Assembly: GCA_050013075.1 (NCBI GenBank)
Contig: JBEKFZ010000003.1
Span: 37,851 to 101,850 of the forward strand
DNA from: JBEKIK01 sp050013075
GTDB lineage: Bacteria > Planctomycetota > Planctomycetia > Pirellulales > Thermoguttaceae
Direction of reading: 5' to 3'
Length of the DNA stretch: 64,000 nt
Position numbers and translations under genes: made by a program. Below the pieces are notes generated by a model that saw nothing but the letters and a program-made list of their open reading frames with translations, was not told the DNA's origin and did not search any database. How positions within the stretch are numbered: the first letter of the stretch is position 1; every line of letters begins with the position of its first letter. This document shows positions 1-9,066 of this stretch, in pieces.

Positions 1-554
1 CGGGTCTTCTGGCCAGCTTTTTAAGCGGCCCTCTGCAAAACATTGGGACCCACGTAAGCGTCATTGTGATCCAAACGTTGAGTATTCCGTCAATAGCCCA
101 GGGAAACCAGATCATCCTCCGCGATCCGCCGCCTTTGGGGGTCGAGGAGGCATGCAGCGGAATTAAAATGTTGATGTTGTTTTTCACCCTCTGCGTCGGC
201 GCCGCATTTATCATGCGTAAGCCGGTATGGGAACGGGTGTTAATTGTCATCAGCGCCCCCCCGATTGCCGTGCTTGCCAACGTTTTTCGCATTACCCTTA
301 CGGCGATACTTTTTGAGATGGCTCATCAATGGCCCTCGATCGTAAGCAGGGCCTTTGCAGACAAAGTGTTTCACGATTTTGCCGGTCTGCTGATGATGCC
401 GGTGGCACTGTTGATTTTATTGGGCGAGATGACCCTGATTTCTAAGTTAATGGTGCAACCCGTGAAGGATCGGACCCTAGTGGTACGGGAGACTTCACGC
501 GGGTTGCTGGGGATGGGAATGAAAACAGAGAAGGAAAAACGCGACGGGTCCTAG
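1..554 (+). CDS. Exosortase, C-terminal part (5' end outside the window)
   Basis: The frame is open from base 3 to the stop at 554, so the GTG at 66 is probably internal and about 183 C-terminal residues are in view. They match the core of exosortases, polytopic membrane transpeptidases that process PEP-CTERM-type sorting signals. A Cys in EEACSGIKML, an Arg in AVLANVFRIT and a His in VFHDFAG follow the order of the proposed Cys-Arg-His triad, each beside a hydrophobic segment. The last ~30 residues are charged and soluble. The next genes are a BY-kinase and an EpsI-like gene, the usual partners in exosortase-linked exopolysaccharide loci. Assignment to the planctomycete subtype XrtU is only a guess. 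Confidence 0.85.
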   Translation, partial: GLLASFLSGPLQNIGTHVSVIVIQTLSIPSIAQGNQIILRDPPPLGVEEACSGIKMLMLFFTLCVGAAFIMRKPVWERVLIVISAPPIAVLANVFRITLTAILFEMAHQWPSIVSRAFADKVFHDFAGLLMMPVALLILLGEMTLISKLMVQPVKDRTLVVRETSRGLLGMGMKTEKEKRDGS

Positions 555-731
555 GAGGAGACCCGGAAACCATACAAGACTAAGAGCCTTATCGGGCAGG
601 CGGGCATGAATGAATGCCAATAAAATTGAAATAAAGAGAACTAATGATAATCTAACCGCGTATGTTTAAACTACTTGCCCGTCTAGTTAAAGCACGGACA
701 ACTGGTGAACTTCAAATTGGAGAAAAGATTT

Positions 732-3008
732 ATGTCGATTGATGAAAGGCCACTATTGTCTGAGGATCAAAGCAATATCCAAGGCTTGGCCCTAACTCAG
801 GCAAGCACGCTTTCGCAACCTACCGGATTGTCGGCGCGGCTTACCCAAGATGTCGCGATTCAACCTGGGGCTCCCAGCGACTTGGTAACTTATTTACATG
901 CCTTCCGGCGCAATTGGCTGTTGGCTACGGCATTGGGGGTGTGTTTTAGCACCGCTGCGGGCCTGGCCATCTGGTTTGGGATGGGGGCTTGGTACACGGC
1001 CTCGGCATATATACACATTGCGTATCAAAAAGAATCCATGGTGTTCACAAACGAAGATAGGCCGGCTGAGACCGAGTATGAACTCTTCAAAAACACGCAA
1101 ATGCAATATCTTCAAAACAACTTTGTGTTATCCGCCGCCCTTAACAAACCGGAGGACAACCCGATTTCCCACCTGCCGATCCTCAAGAGCCAAAAAGATC
1201 CCGTTGGGTGGTTAAAGAGCAAACTCTCCGTGTCATTCCCACTCAAGGGAGAGGTCATGGAAGTCAAGTTGACCACTTACAATGCTGAAGAAGCGAGAAA
1301 TATTGTTGCCGCGGTCGTCGACGCTTACAAGTCCGAAGTTGTCGATGTTGAAATGGACAAACGCCGCCAGCGTATAAACGAACTCGATCAACTTTATACC
1401 GTTAAGGACCTGGAAGTCCGCAACAAGCGCAATGATCTAAAACAATTGGCGGAACAATTGGGAACAGCCGAAACGGAAAACCTCAATTTAAAACAAAAGC
1501 TCACCTTGGAGGAGCTGAACACCTATCGGCAACAATTGGCGAGCCGCGAGTTCGAGGTTGGAAGGCTGCGAAGCGATCTGGCTTCGCGTCAAGCGGAACT
1601 CAAATCCGTGCAAAGCGCCGATGTTTCGGACGTCGAGTGTCAATTGTATGCCCAGGCCGATCCGGTTTTGAGGGATTTAATGCAGGAAATCATGTGGCGG
1701 CAGCAGAATGCGGAAGACGCCTCGGGCGTGGTGAAAGAAGGCGCCTTGAAAGGCAACGCTAAAAAGTCCAATCGATTTCTCGATCCATACCAAGTCCAAT
1801 TAGAGCGGTTTGAAAATAAATACAAGGATCGCATAACGGAAATCAAGGAGGAAATTAAGCACAAGCGGCAAACCGACGTGGAAAAGGAAATCAAGCGAGT
1901 TGAAGCGGCAATTGAGATTGCCAACAAGCAGCAGAGGAACTACGAGGAAGACGTGCAACGGTTGAAAAAACTTGCCGAGCAATTTGGCAGTTCGTCGGTC
2001 GACGTGGAAATGTTGCGGGCCGACATACTCGTCCGCGAAAAGTCTCTGGACATCATTGCCAGCGAACGCGACAAACTGAAGGTGGAATTACGTTCCCCCC
2101 AGCGGATAACTATACAGGGAAAGCCTATCGTCCCCGTGGAGTCCTCCAATTTTGGCTTGCGATTGATCATCACGCTCCTTGCTTCGCTGTTGGGCTTGTG
2201 CTTGCCCGTGGCGGCAATCACCTTTTTGGACACCCGCCACCAACGCATCAATACATCCACGGACGTCAGGGAACGCCTTGGACTTCCGGTCATCGGGTCC
2301 ATGCCAGTCATTCCCACTCGGGTGCTTCGCCAACTGGGCTCGCCTTCGAAACGGAATCAACTTTGGCAATTACGCCTTACCGAATCGGTGGATGGGATCA
2401 CGGCCAGGTTGTTGCGCCGCGCCGAGTTGGAACAGCGGCGCGTGGTGATGGTCACCAGCGCCGTAAGCGGCGAAGGCAAAACCACCCTGGCCGCACAGTT
2501 GGCCATGAGCCTGGCGCGGGCGGGCCGCCGCACCGTCCTGGTGGATTTCGATTTGCGTCAGCCCTCCTTTGACGACGCCTTCGGCCTAGAGCGCTCTCCG
2601 GGAATAAGCGAGATCCTGCGAAATGAGAGCGATCTGGCCCGCGCCATCCAACATACGCAAACCGGCAACTTGTCGGTTATAACGGCCGGCCGCTGGAATC
2701 GCATGGCCTTGTCGGCCTTGGCCAACGGAGGGGCCGACTCGTTATTCAAGGAATTGCGCGACGAATATGAATTCGTGGTGGTCGATACCAGCCCGATCCT
2801 GCCTATTGCCGACGCCAGGTTCGTCAGCCAATACGTGGATTCCGTGGTGCTTTGCGTATTCCGCGACATCAGCGAAGCCCCGAGAATCCGGGCGGCTTGT
2901 GAGATTTTAGAGGCCTTCGGCGTGCAATGCGTCGAAGCGGCGGTCGCCGGAGCAAGCGAAAAGGATACTAGCCGGTCTGGATACTATCATTCCAGCGTTT
3001 CGGCATAA
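732..3008 (+). CDS. Polysaccharide chain-length regulator fused to BY-family tyrosine kinase (Wzz-Wzc/GumC-CpsD type)
   Basis: ATG 732 is chosen because GGAGAAAAG (719-727) lies just upstream; an in-frame GTG at 705 would add nine residues. After a ~65-residue cytoplasmic tail comes a first membrane segment, then a long periplasmic region rich in coiled coil (roughly residues 190-440), a second membrane segment near 490, and a C-terminal P-loop kinase. Counted from 705, the kinase has Walker A SGEGKTT (588-594), Walker A' VLVDFDLRQP and Walker B VVVDTSP. The tail SGYYHSSVSA has two tyrosines, a short version of the autophosphorylated Tyr cluster. Family knowledge: such proteins control chain length and export of Wzy-made polysaccharides. 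The outer-membrane exporter is not in the window. Confidence 0.9.
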   Translation: MSIDERPLLSEDQSNIQGLALTQASTLSQPTGLSARLTQDVAIQPGAPSDLVTYLHAFRRNWLLATALGVCFSTAAGLAIWFGMGAWYTASAYIHIAYQKESMVFTNEDRPAETEYELFKNTQMQYLQNNFVLSAALNKPEDNPISHLPILKSQKDPVGWLKSKLSVSFPLKGEVMEVKLTTYNAEEARNIVAAVVDAYKSEVVDVEMDKRRQRINELDQLYTVKDLEVRNKRNDLKQLAEQLGTAETENLNLKQKLTLEELNTYRQQLASREFEVGRLRSDLASRQAELKSVQSADVSDVECQLYAQADPVLRDLMQEIMWRQQNAEDASGVVKEGALKGNAKKSNRFLDPYQVQLERFENKYKDRITEIKEEIKHKRQTDVEKEIKRVEAAIEIANKQQRNYEEDVQRLKKLAEQFGSSSVDVEMLRADILVREKSLDIIASERDKLKVELRSPQRITIQGKPIVPVESSNFGLRLIITLLASLLGLCLPVAAITFLDTRHQRINTSTDVRERLGLPVIGSMPVIPTRVLRQLGSPSKRNQLWQLRLTESVDGITARLLRRAELEQRRVVMVTSAVSGEGKTTLAAQLAMSLARAGRRTVLVDFDLRQPSFDDAFGLERSPGISEILRNESDLARAIQHTQTGNLSVITAGRWNRMALSALANGGADSLFKELRDEYEFVVVDTSPILPIADARFVSQYVDSVVLCVFRDISEAPRIRAACEILEAFGVQCVEAAVAGASEKDTSRSGYYHSSVSA

Positions 3009-3061
3009 TATCTGTTTGTTCAGTGATTTCCCAACCAGGCTCTTAAAAGGAAAAACGAATC

Positions 3062-3757
3062 ATGCGAGGAAATATCGCAATTAGAATAATAGTCGCCGCC
3101 GCCATTATCGCAGTGACATATCTTGGAATGTATGTAGTGGCCTGGGGCATCCAAGTGCCCGAAGTTATTCTGCCGTCTTGGAACGTTAAAGATTTGCCCA
3201 AGCAATTAGGCGAGTGGAAGGGCGAGGACGTGAAATTGGATGAACGGCTATTCCAAGCAACAGACGCCACCTCGATTGTGGAACGCCAATACCACAATGA
3301 ATTGGGAATGGTAATTTCCATCCATTTGGCTGTGTTTAAAGATCCTAATAAAGGTATCTGGCATAACCCCGTAAGCTGCTATGACTCCGCCGGTTGGGTT
3401 CCTGTCGAAATAACAAGAGTGCCAATATCCGAAACTCGCGAGAAAAGCGACAAGATAGCCCTTTCCACATGGGAAAAAAGCGGAGAAACGACTATTGTGG
3501 GGTATTGGTATCAACTTGGCGAACATCGGCTTTACGGCCGCTGGGACTTAGGCTTTAGCGTGCGTTGGCAAATGAGAGGCCGGAAAACGTGGCCCGCTCT
3601 TATAAAAATCTTACTTTCCACCGGGGCCGGTTCAAAACCGGAAAATACCAAAATCCAATTGCTTAAATTCGCGGATCTGGTTCATCAATGGATTAATCAA
3701 CCTGGGCATCAAAGCAAAGATGAGTCTGCCGCCACCGTACTTGCTACTTCCAAATAA
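3062..3757 (+). CDS. epsI: EpsI-like exosortase-associated protein (DUF3485 family)
   Basis: A 231-residue protein with one N-terminal membrane segment (about residues 6-27) followed by an extracytoplasmic domain. The family signature is visible: LPKQLGEWKGED near residue 45 and the Cys-containing motif HNPVSCYDSAGW near residue 102. EpsI proteins occur fused to, or beside, exosortases in exopolysaccharide loci; their biochemical role is not settled. ATG 3062 has a purine-rich GGAAAAA upstream. The gene lies 53 bases after the kinase and probably ends the first operon, since two terminator-like hairpins follow at 4011 and 4079. Confidence 0.85.
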   Translation: MRGNIAIRIIVAAAIIAVTYLGMYVVAWGIQVPEVILPSWNVKDLPKQLGEWKGEDVKLDERLFQATDATSIVERQYHNELGMVISIHLAVFKDPNKGIWHNPVSCYDSAGWVPVEITRVPISETREKSDKIALSTWEKSGETTIVGYWYQLGEHRLYGRWDLGFSVRWQMRGRKTWPALIKILLSTGAGSKPENTKIQLLKFADLVHQWINQPGHQSKDESAATVLATSK

Positions 3758-4010
3758 CGTCGGTGGAGTGAAAGTAAGCAAAAACAACTCAAGCCAGAGC
3801 AGTTGCGGGTTTCGATTACTTCGCACATTCCGGGTAAAAAACAGGTCCGGCCTTTAAGCAGCATAGTGATTATACCGGTTTTAGGGATAATAATGATCAG
3901 CCGTCCTTAGTAGAGATCGAAATGTTCCCCTTAAGTGAGGGGCGACATTCACATAAGGCGCCAAAATCCATTAAAACCACGTTAAGACACGGATGTAAAA
4001 CTTATAATAA
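3758..4010 (+). other. Intergenic stretch without a recognisable gene
   Basis: No open frame with protein-like composition is seen on either strand between epsI and the tandem hairpins. The sequence is AT-rich and probably holds only the 3' untranslated region of the exosortase operon. Confidence 0.5.
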
Positions 4011-4035
4011 AAAAAGGCGTATAAAGGGCCTTTTT
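4011..4035 (+). terminator. Rho-independent terminator candidate 1
   Basis: AAAAAGGC (4011-4018) pairs with GCCTTTTT (4028-4035) around a 9-base loop and ends in a T run. It is the first of two hairpins downstream of epsI on the same strand. Confidence 0.6.
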
Positions 4036-4078
4036 CTGTTGTGCCCGGTCGTCCGCTTTATCAGCGCCGACGGCAACC

Positions 4079-4100
4079 AACACCTAAATGGTGTTTTTTT
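4079..4100 (+). terminator. Rho-independent terminator candidate 2
   Basis: AACACC (4079-4084) pairs with GGTGTT (4090-4095) around a 5-base loop, followed directly by a run of T to 4100. Together with the hairpin at 4011 it should isolate the exosortase operon from the pse operon. Confidence 0.65.
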
Positions 4101-4105
4101 AGAAC

Positions 4106-4436
4106 ATGGATGTCACCCACGGGAACGGAGTGCGCGCTGATCGAACTTATTTTCGAGAACATCCCGATGAGTTCAAGGTCGTTCAACTCCCGCCGACTTG
4201 GGAAGGATTGCGTCCGGACATCCTGCTTACCTTGAATACGCCGCGTCGATCACCTCGACATCGACACGATCGCTCTTCGACAGTTGGGCGTCGAGTATAT
4301 TTTCAGCGCGGTCGAGATCGGCAACGGCGAACAACTGGGCTTGAAACTTGAAAAAGTGTTTGAGCGAGACGATTCTCCTTGGCGCATCTATGTGTACGCG
4401 GCGCCGAATAAATCAGTTGTGAAACAAAAAGACTGA
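4106..4436 (+). pseudogene. Remnant of a large membrane protein (DUF6044-like C-terminus)
   Basis: Two frames together give a degraded C-terminus. From 4106 one frame reads YFREHPDEFKVVQLPP, then coding potential jumps frame. From 4248 to the TGA at 4434-4436 the frame gives IDTIALRQLGVEYIFSAVEI and ends in SPWRIYVYAAP. The pattern of an LG-x-YIFSAVEI block followed by SPW-x-IY-x-Y resembles the C-terminal end of multi-spanning O-antigen-locus membrane proteins that I know as DUF6044. The membrane part is missing. The family name is from memory; the frameshift and truncation are seen directly. It lies between the exosortase operon and pseB, where locus turnover would leave debris. Confidence 0.5.
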
Positions 4437-4475
4437 AAAACGCCCGGTAATCGATCATCACCTATGGAGCGATCC

Positions 4476-5459
4476 ATGAGCACCATTTGTTGGCAAGAAA
4501 GCGTTATCCTCATCACCGGCGGCACCGGCTCGTTCGGAAAAAAGTGCGCCAACATTCTGCTGAAGGAATATCATCCCAAAAAGCTGATTATCTTCAGCCG
4601 CGATGAACTCAAACAGCACGAGATGCGAACCGGCGGGTTCGATCATCCCAGTATGCGTTACTTCATCGGCGACATCCGCGACCGCGACCGATTGCGACGC
4701 GCCATGTACGGCGTCGATATCGTCATTCATGCCGCCGCCATGAAACAAGTGCCGGCTTGCGAATACAATCCCAGCGAAGCCGTGCTGACGAACGTCACAG
4801 GCGCCCAAAACGTCGTCGATACGGCCATCGACTGCGGCGTCCACAAAGTGTTGGGCCTAAGCACCGACAAAGCCGTGAACCCGGTAAATCTCTACGGCGC
4901 CACAAAACTTTGCGAAGAAAAACTGCTCATTCAAGGCAACTCGTACGCCGGCTTGCGCGACACGCGGTTCAGTTGCACACGATACGGAAACGTCTTGGGC
5001 AGCCGCGGAAGCGTCATTCCGCTGTTCCGGCAACAGCGGGCAAGCGGCAAGCTCACCGTGACCGACCAGCGCATGACGCGATTCTGGCTCACGCTCGAAC
5101 AGGGCGTGCGTTTCGTGCTTCGCGCGATCGAGCAGATGCACGGCGGCGAGTTGTTCATTCCGCGAATCCCCAGTATGAGAATCATGGACTTGGCCAAGGC
5201 GATTGCGCCCGAGTGCAAGATCGAGATCACCGGCATTCGTCCCGGCGAAAAACTGCACGAGGTCATGGTTTCCCGCGACGAAGCCCGCCACGCGGTTCTG
5301 GCCGGCGACAAATACGTCATTTTCCCCGAGTATCACTGGTGGTCGACGGATCGTTGGGCGGAAGGAAAACCGCTGCCCGACAATTTCGAATATAACAGCG
5401 ACCAAAACGACGTTTGGGTGACGGCCGACGAACTGCTCCGCATGGTGGGAGATAAATAA
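4476..5459 (+). CDS. pseB: UDP-N-acetylglucosamine 4,6-dehydratase (inverting), PseB
   Basis: First enzyme of CMP-pseudaminic acid synthesis: UDP-GlcNAc to UDP-2-acetamido-2,6-dideoxy-beta-L-arabino-hexos-4-ulose. It is an extended SDR with the N-terminal NADP loop TGGTGSFGKK, HAAAMKQVPACEYNP, STDKA in place of the usual catalytic Ser block, and YGATK. The STDKA/YGATK pair is typical of the PseB/FlaA1 family. ATG 4476 is preferred over ATG 4464 because GGAG ends six bases before it. The stop is immediately followed by pseC, and the gene opens the complete run pseB-C-F-G-H-I. Its product could also feed the L-FucNAc-like branch encoded downstream (inference). Confidence 0.93.
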   Translation: MSTICWQESVILITGGTGSFGKKCANILLKEYHPKKLIIFSRDELKQHEMRTGGFDHPSMRYFIGDIRDRDRLRRAMYGVDIVIHAAAMKQVPACEYNPSEAVLTNVTGAQNVVDTAIDCGVHKVLGLSTDKAVNPVNLYGATKLCEEKLLIQGNSYAGLRDTRFSCTRYGNVLGSRGSVIPLFRQQRASGKLTVTDQRMTRFWLTLEQGVRFVLRAIEQMHGGELFIPRIPSMRIMDLAKAIAPECKIEITGIRPGEKLHEVMVSRDEARHAVLAGDKYVIFPEYHWWSTDRWAEGKPLPDNFEYNSDQNDVWVTADELLRMVGDK

Positions 5460-5460
5460 C

Positions 5461-6660
5461 ATGAGCGAACGATTAGCCATTGACGGCGGAACGCCGGTGC
5501 GAAAAAAACTGCTGCCTTACGGCCGGCAATCGATCGACGAACATGAAATTGCCGCGGTCGCCGAGGTGTTGCGGTCCGATTGGCTCACGACCGGTCCGAA
5601 AGTGGCCGAGTTCGAGCGAGCCGTGGCCGCAGTCGCCGGCGCGAAAGAAGCCGTGGCGGTCAGCAACGGAACCGCCGCGTTGCACGCCGCCATGTACGCC
5701 ATCGGTATCGGCCCCGGCGATGAAGTCATCGTGCCGACCATGACGTTCGCCGCGTCGGCCAACTGCGCCGCGTTCCTTGGCGGCGTGCCGGTGTTCGTCG
5801 ACGTCGATCCAGATACGCTGCTGATCGATCCCGACTTGATCGAGGCGAAAATCACCGAGAAAACGAAGGCCGTGGTCGCGGTCGATTACGCGGGCCAGCC
5901 GTGCGACTACGACCGCTTGCAGCCGATCGTCGATCGGCACGGCCTGGTGTTGGTCGATGACGCCTGCCATGCCATCGGCGGCAGCTACAAGGGCCGGCCC
6001 GCCGGTTCATTAGCGGTACTAAACACGTTCAGTTTCCATCCGGTAAAACACGTCACCACGGGCGAGGGCGGCGCGATCACCTCCGACGATCCCGAGTTGA
6101 TCAGACGGATGCGCATGTTCCGCAATCACGGCATTACGACCGATTTCCGCCAACGCGAAACGGCCGGCTCCTGGGTCTACGACATGGTGGACCTCGGCTA
6201 CAACTACCGGCTGTCCGACATTCAATGTGCGTTGGGTGTCACGCAATTGGCGAAACTTCCGCAGTCGATCGCGCGCCGTCAAGCGATTGCCGCAAAGTAC
6301 GGCGCCGCTTTCGCCAAGATGTCGGGCGTGCGGCCGTTGTCGGTTCACAAGGATGTTTCACACGCCTATCATCTTTACGTGATCCAACTCGAACTGGAAA
6401 AACTGATCGTGGATCGCGGCCAAGTTTTCCAAGCGCTCAGGGCCGAGGGAATCGGCGTGAACGTGCATTATCGTCCGGTGCATTTGCATCCGTACTATCG
6501 GACTCATTTCGGCACGAAGCCCGGCGATTGTCCGGTGGCCGAAGCGGCCTACGAACGGCTGATTTCGCTGCCGATGTTCCCGGCCATGACGGACCAAGAC
6601 GTTTGCGACGCGATTGAAGGCGTCCGAAAAGTCATCGAACATTATCGTCGAGGAAACTGA
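5461..6660 (+). CDS. pseC: UDP-4-amino-4,6-dideoxy-N-acetyl-beta-L-altrosamine transaminase, PseC
   Basis: PLP-dependent aminotransferase of the DegT/DnrJ/EryC1 family, 399 residues, the usual length. It carries SNGTAALHAAMYA near the N-terminus, VDDACHAIGGSYKG with the cofactor-binding Asp, and FHPVKHVTTGEGG, where Lys196 would form the Schiff base with PLP. Position directly after pseB, and the start SERLAIDGGTPVRKKLLPYGRQ followed by SDWLTTGP, fit PseC rather than other sugar aminotransferases. It installs the C4 amino group from glutamate. The stop at 6660 is 14 bases before the pseF start. Confidence 0.92.
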   Translation: MSERLAIDGGTPVRKKLLPYGRQSIDEHEIAAVAEVLRSDWLTTGPKVAEFERAVAAVAGAKEAVAVSNGTAALHAAMYAIGIGPGDEVIVPTMTFAASANCAAFLGGVPVFVDVDPDTLLIDPDLIEAKITEKTKAVVAVDYAGQPCDYDRLQPIVDRHGLVLVDDACHAIGGSYKGRPAGSLAVLNTFSFHPVKHVTTGEGGAITSDDPELIRRMRMFRNHGITTDFRQRETAGSWVYDMVDLGYNYRLSDIQCALGVTQLAKLPQSIARRQAIAAKYGAAFAKMSGVRPLSVHKDVSHAYHLYVIQLELEKLIVDRGQVFQALRAEGIGVNVHYRPVHLHPYYRTHFGTKPGDCPVAEAAYERLISLPMFPAMTDQDVCDAIEGVRKVIEHYRRGN

Positions 6661-6673
6661 AATCGCTCATTCC

Positions 6674-7369
6674 ATGAATTCCGTGGCGATCATTACCGCA
6701 CGAGGCGGCAGTCGGCGGATTCCGCGCAAAAACATCCGCGATTTTCTGGGCAAGCCGATCCTCGGCTATCCAATCGCCGCGGCCCTTGAATCGGGTTGTT
6801 TTCAGGAAGTCATGGTTTCGACCGACGATGAGGAGATCGCCGAAATTGCCCGAAAATTTGGAGCCACGGTGCCTTTCATGCGGTCGGCCAAAACCTCCGA
6901 CGATTTCGCCACTACGGCCGACGTGCTCAAGGAGGTTTTGGCCGAATACTCGCGCCGCGGCCGCGAATTCGAGGCGGCTTGTTGCATTTATCCGACGGCC
7001 GCGCTCGTGACGGCGGAACGCTTGCGCGAGGGAATGCGTATTCTCGCCGCCGATGTGACGTTGGAAAGCGTGATGCCGGTCCTCCGCTTCGGATACCCGA
7101 TCCAGCGCGCCTTGAAGATCGAAAACTCGCGGCTTTCCATGATTTCGCCGGAATACATGAACTCGCGGTCGCAAGACCTAATGCCGGTCTATCACGACGC
7201 CGGACAGTGGTATTGGTTCCGAACCGCGCCGTTTTTGCGAGCCGGCAAGATTTCCGGCGAGTTTTGCGCTCCGGTGATTCTGGACGAGATGGACGCGCAA
7301 GACATCGACAACGAAGACGATTGGCGGCTTGCAGAGATGAAATATTGCTTGCGGAAGGAGATGCGTTGA
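6674..7369 (+). CDS. pseF: Pseudaminic acid cytidylyltransferase, PseF
   Basis: Activates pseudaminic acid with CTP, the last step of the pathway. The nucleotide-binding start AIITARGGSRRIPRKNIRDF is diagnostic of CMP-nonulosonate synthetases, and GQWYWFRTAPFL near residue 180 fits the PseF branch. ATG 6674 is chosen because the motif begins five residues later; an upstream in-frame start would overlap pseC for no reason. The length of 231 residues is normal for the family. The last codons overlap the TTG start of pseG, so the two are translationally coupled. Confidence 0.9.
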   Translation: MNSVAIITARGGSRRIPRKNIRDFLGKPILGYPIAAALESGCFQEVMVSTDDEEIAEIARKFGATVPFMRSAKTSDDFATTADVLKEVLAEYSRRGREFEAACCIYPTAALVTAERLREGMRILAADVTLESVMPVLRFGYPIQRALKIENSRLSMISPEYMNSRSQDLMPVYHDAGQWYWFRTAPFLRAGKISGEFCAPVILDEMDAQDIDNEDDWRLAEMKYCLRKEMR

Positions 7370-8403
7370 ACGCATTGTTGATTCGCGCCGACGCCGGCAA
7401 ACAAATGGGCACGGGCCACGTCATGCGCACGCTGGCATTGGCCCAGGCATGGCAAGACGCCGGCGGCAGCGTCCGATATGCGATGGCCGCTCCGTCGCCG
7501 GGCATTGCGGCGCGACTCAATGCCGAATCGGTGGAAATCGACGCGATTCAGGCCGCGCCGGGCAGCGACGATGATGCCCGACAAACCGTCGAACTGGCGC
7601 GAAAGCAAAACGCGGCTTGGGTTGTCGTTGACGGCTATCAGTTCAGCGGGAATTATCAGCGACTCATCAAGGAATCCGGGCTTCGGCTGTTGGTTTTGGA
7701 CGACTACGGCCACGCCGATCACTACTGGGCCGATCTGGTGCTTAATCAGAACCTTCACGCGAACGAAAGTTTGTATCGCAGCCGCGAGCCGCACACCCGG
7801 CTGCTGTTGGGCGTTCGATTCGCGCTGTTGCGGCGCGAGTTTCTCAAATGGCAGGGTTGGCAACGCGAAATTCCAGAACATCCTCGCAATATATTGGTCA
7901 CCATGGGCGGTTCTGATCCTGACAACATAACGCTTCGCGTTGTCCAAGCAATTCAGGGGTTGTCGCTGGGTGATGTATGTGTCCGAGTTGTTGTTGGTGG
8001 CGGAAATCCACACAGAGAAAGTTTGGTGGAAGCTGTCGCGTCTTCGCCTAGATTTGACCTTATTTATGATGTTCGCAACATGCCTGAATTATTGTCGCAG
8101 GCCGATATGGTTGTCACGGCTGGTGGAAGCACTTTATGGGAAATTGCTCTGCTGGCGTTGCCTAGCATTGTCATTGTAATTGCTCGGAATCAGTCAGACG
8201 CTACTCGACTTCTTTCCGAGCGCGGGCAATGCCGGCTTTTGGGCGATGCAGGGTCGCTCTCATCGTTGTTCTTGGAACGTGCGATAAAAGAGTTGTTTTA
8301 TGACCGTGAATGCCGCGAATCGCTAAGTCGCAATATCGCAATGTTGGTGGACGGCCTCGGCGGTCAGCGGATTTGTCAATTACTTTGTGAGTCTAGCCCA
8401 TGA
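7366..8403 (+). CDS. pseG: UDP-2,4-diacetamido-2,4,6-trideoxy-beta-L-altropyranose hydrolase, PseG
   Basis: GT-B-fold hydrolase that releases UDP from the diacetamido sugar. The N-terminal IRADAGKQMGTGHVMRTLAL is the PseG signature, with the catalytic His in GTGHVMR. TTG 7366 is chosen: GGAG sits five bases upstream, it overlaps the pseF stop, and the signature starts at residue 5. Later motifs are VVDGYQFSG, VTMGGSDPDN and VTAGGSTLWE. Odd feature: base composition falls sharply near 7870. The first half is GC-rich like pseB-F, the second half AT-richer like pseH and the ACP, which suggests a recombination breakpoint inside the gene. The stop overlaps the pseH start. Confidence 0.9.
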   Translation: MNALLIRADAGKQMGTGHVMRTLALAQAWQDAGGSVRYAMAAPSPGIAARLNAESVEIDAIQAAPGSDDDARQTVELARKQNAAWVVVDGYQFSGNYQRLIKESGLRLLVLDDYGHADHYWADLVLNQNLHANESLYRSREPHTRLLLGVRFALLRREFLKWQGWQREIPEHPRNILVTMGGSDPDNITLRVVQAIQGLSLGDVCVRVVVGGGNPHRESLVEAVASSPRFDLIYDVRNMPELLSQADMVVTAGGSTLWEIALLALPSIVIVIARNQSDATRLLSERGQCRLLGDAGSLSSLFLERAIKELFYDRECRESLSRNIAMLVDGLGGQRICQLLCESSP

Positions 8404-8999
8404 AAAACATTGTCGAATTGCGCGACGTTCGCCCCGACGACAAGGAAACGCTTCGCACGTGGCGAAACCTCCCTCATATTTCCAAATACATGTTCCAAGA
8501 TCACCATGTAACCGTTGAGGAACATGAGCGTTGGTTTCCTGCGGCGATGGCCGACCCAAGAAGAAAGTATTGGATCGTATCGCGTCAAAACCGCGATATT
8601 GGTCTTGTCAACATTTGTGATATTGATGCGAGCAGCGGGCGTTGTTATGGGGGCATTTACATCGCCGACAAAAGCGAGCAGATGTCCGGCTCCGGGGTTT
8701 TTGCCGAGTATGCAATGTTGTATCAGGTATTCGAGGTCTTGAAGTTGAACAAGTTTTGCGGCGAAGTCATGGCGTTCAATACCCGTGCATGCCAACTTCA
8801 CCGAAGGCTCGGATTCCAGCAAGAGGGCTATTTTCGGGAACATGTGCGCAAAGGCGATCAACTTGTAGATGTTTATTTCTTTGCAATGTTGCGTCGCGAT
8901 TGGGAAACGCAACGTGCCGTTATCGAAAACATGTTGGAGCCGCTAGTCGCTTTGTTGGAAAAACGTGGGAAGTCTGCCGGCGTTTCCCCTAATGTATGA
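8400..8999 (+). CDS. pseH: UDP-4-amino-sugar N-acetyltransferase, PseH (GNAT)
   Basis: A 199-residue GNAT-fold protein. ELRDVRPDDKETLRTWRNLPHISKYM at the start (given in full by positions 8412-8489) is characteristic of PseH and related nucleotide-sugar acetyltransferases, and AYGGIYI-like GRCYGGIYIADK plus LHRRLGFQQEGYFREHV form the acetyl-CoA and substrate regions. It N-acetylates the 4-amino group between the PseC and PseG steps. ATG overlaps the pseG stop. Because an ACP and a KASIII gene follow directly, the acyl donor here could be an acyl-ACP instead of acetyl-CoA; this is inference. Confidence 0.85.
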   Translation: MKNIVELRDVRPDDKETLRTWRNLPHISKYMFQDHHVTVEEHERWFPAAMADPRRKYWIVSRQNRDIGLVNICDIDASSGRCYGGIYIADKSEQMSGSGVFAEYAMLYQVFEVLKLNKFCGEVMAFNTRACQLHRRLGFQQEGYFREHVRKGDQLVDVYFFAMLRRDWETQRAVIENMLEPLVALLEKRGKSAGVSPNV

Positions 9000-9066
9000 T
9001 TCCATGTAAAAATGAACCAACGCGGTTTTATCATTCATTAAACATACTTCTAAAAGGAGCCAATGT

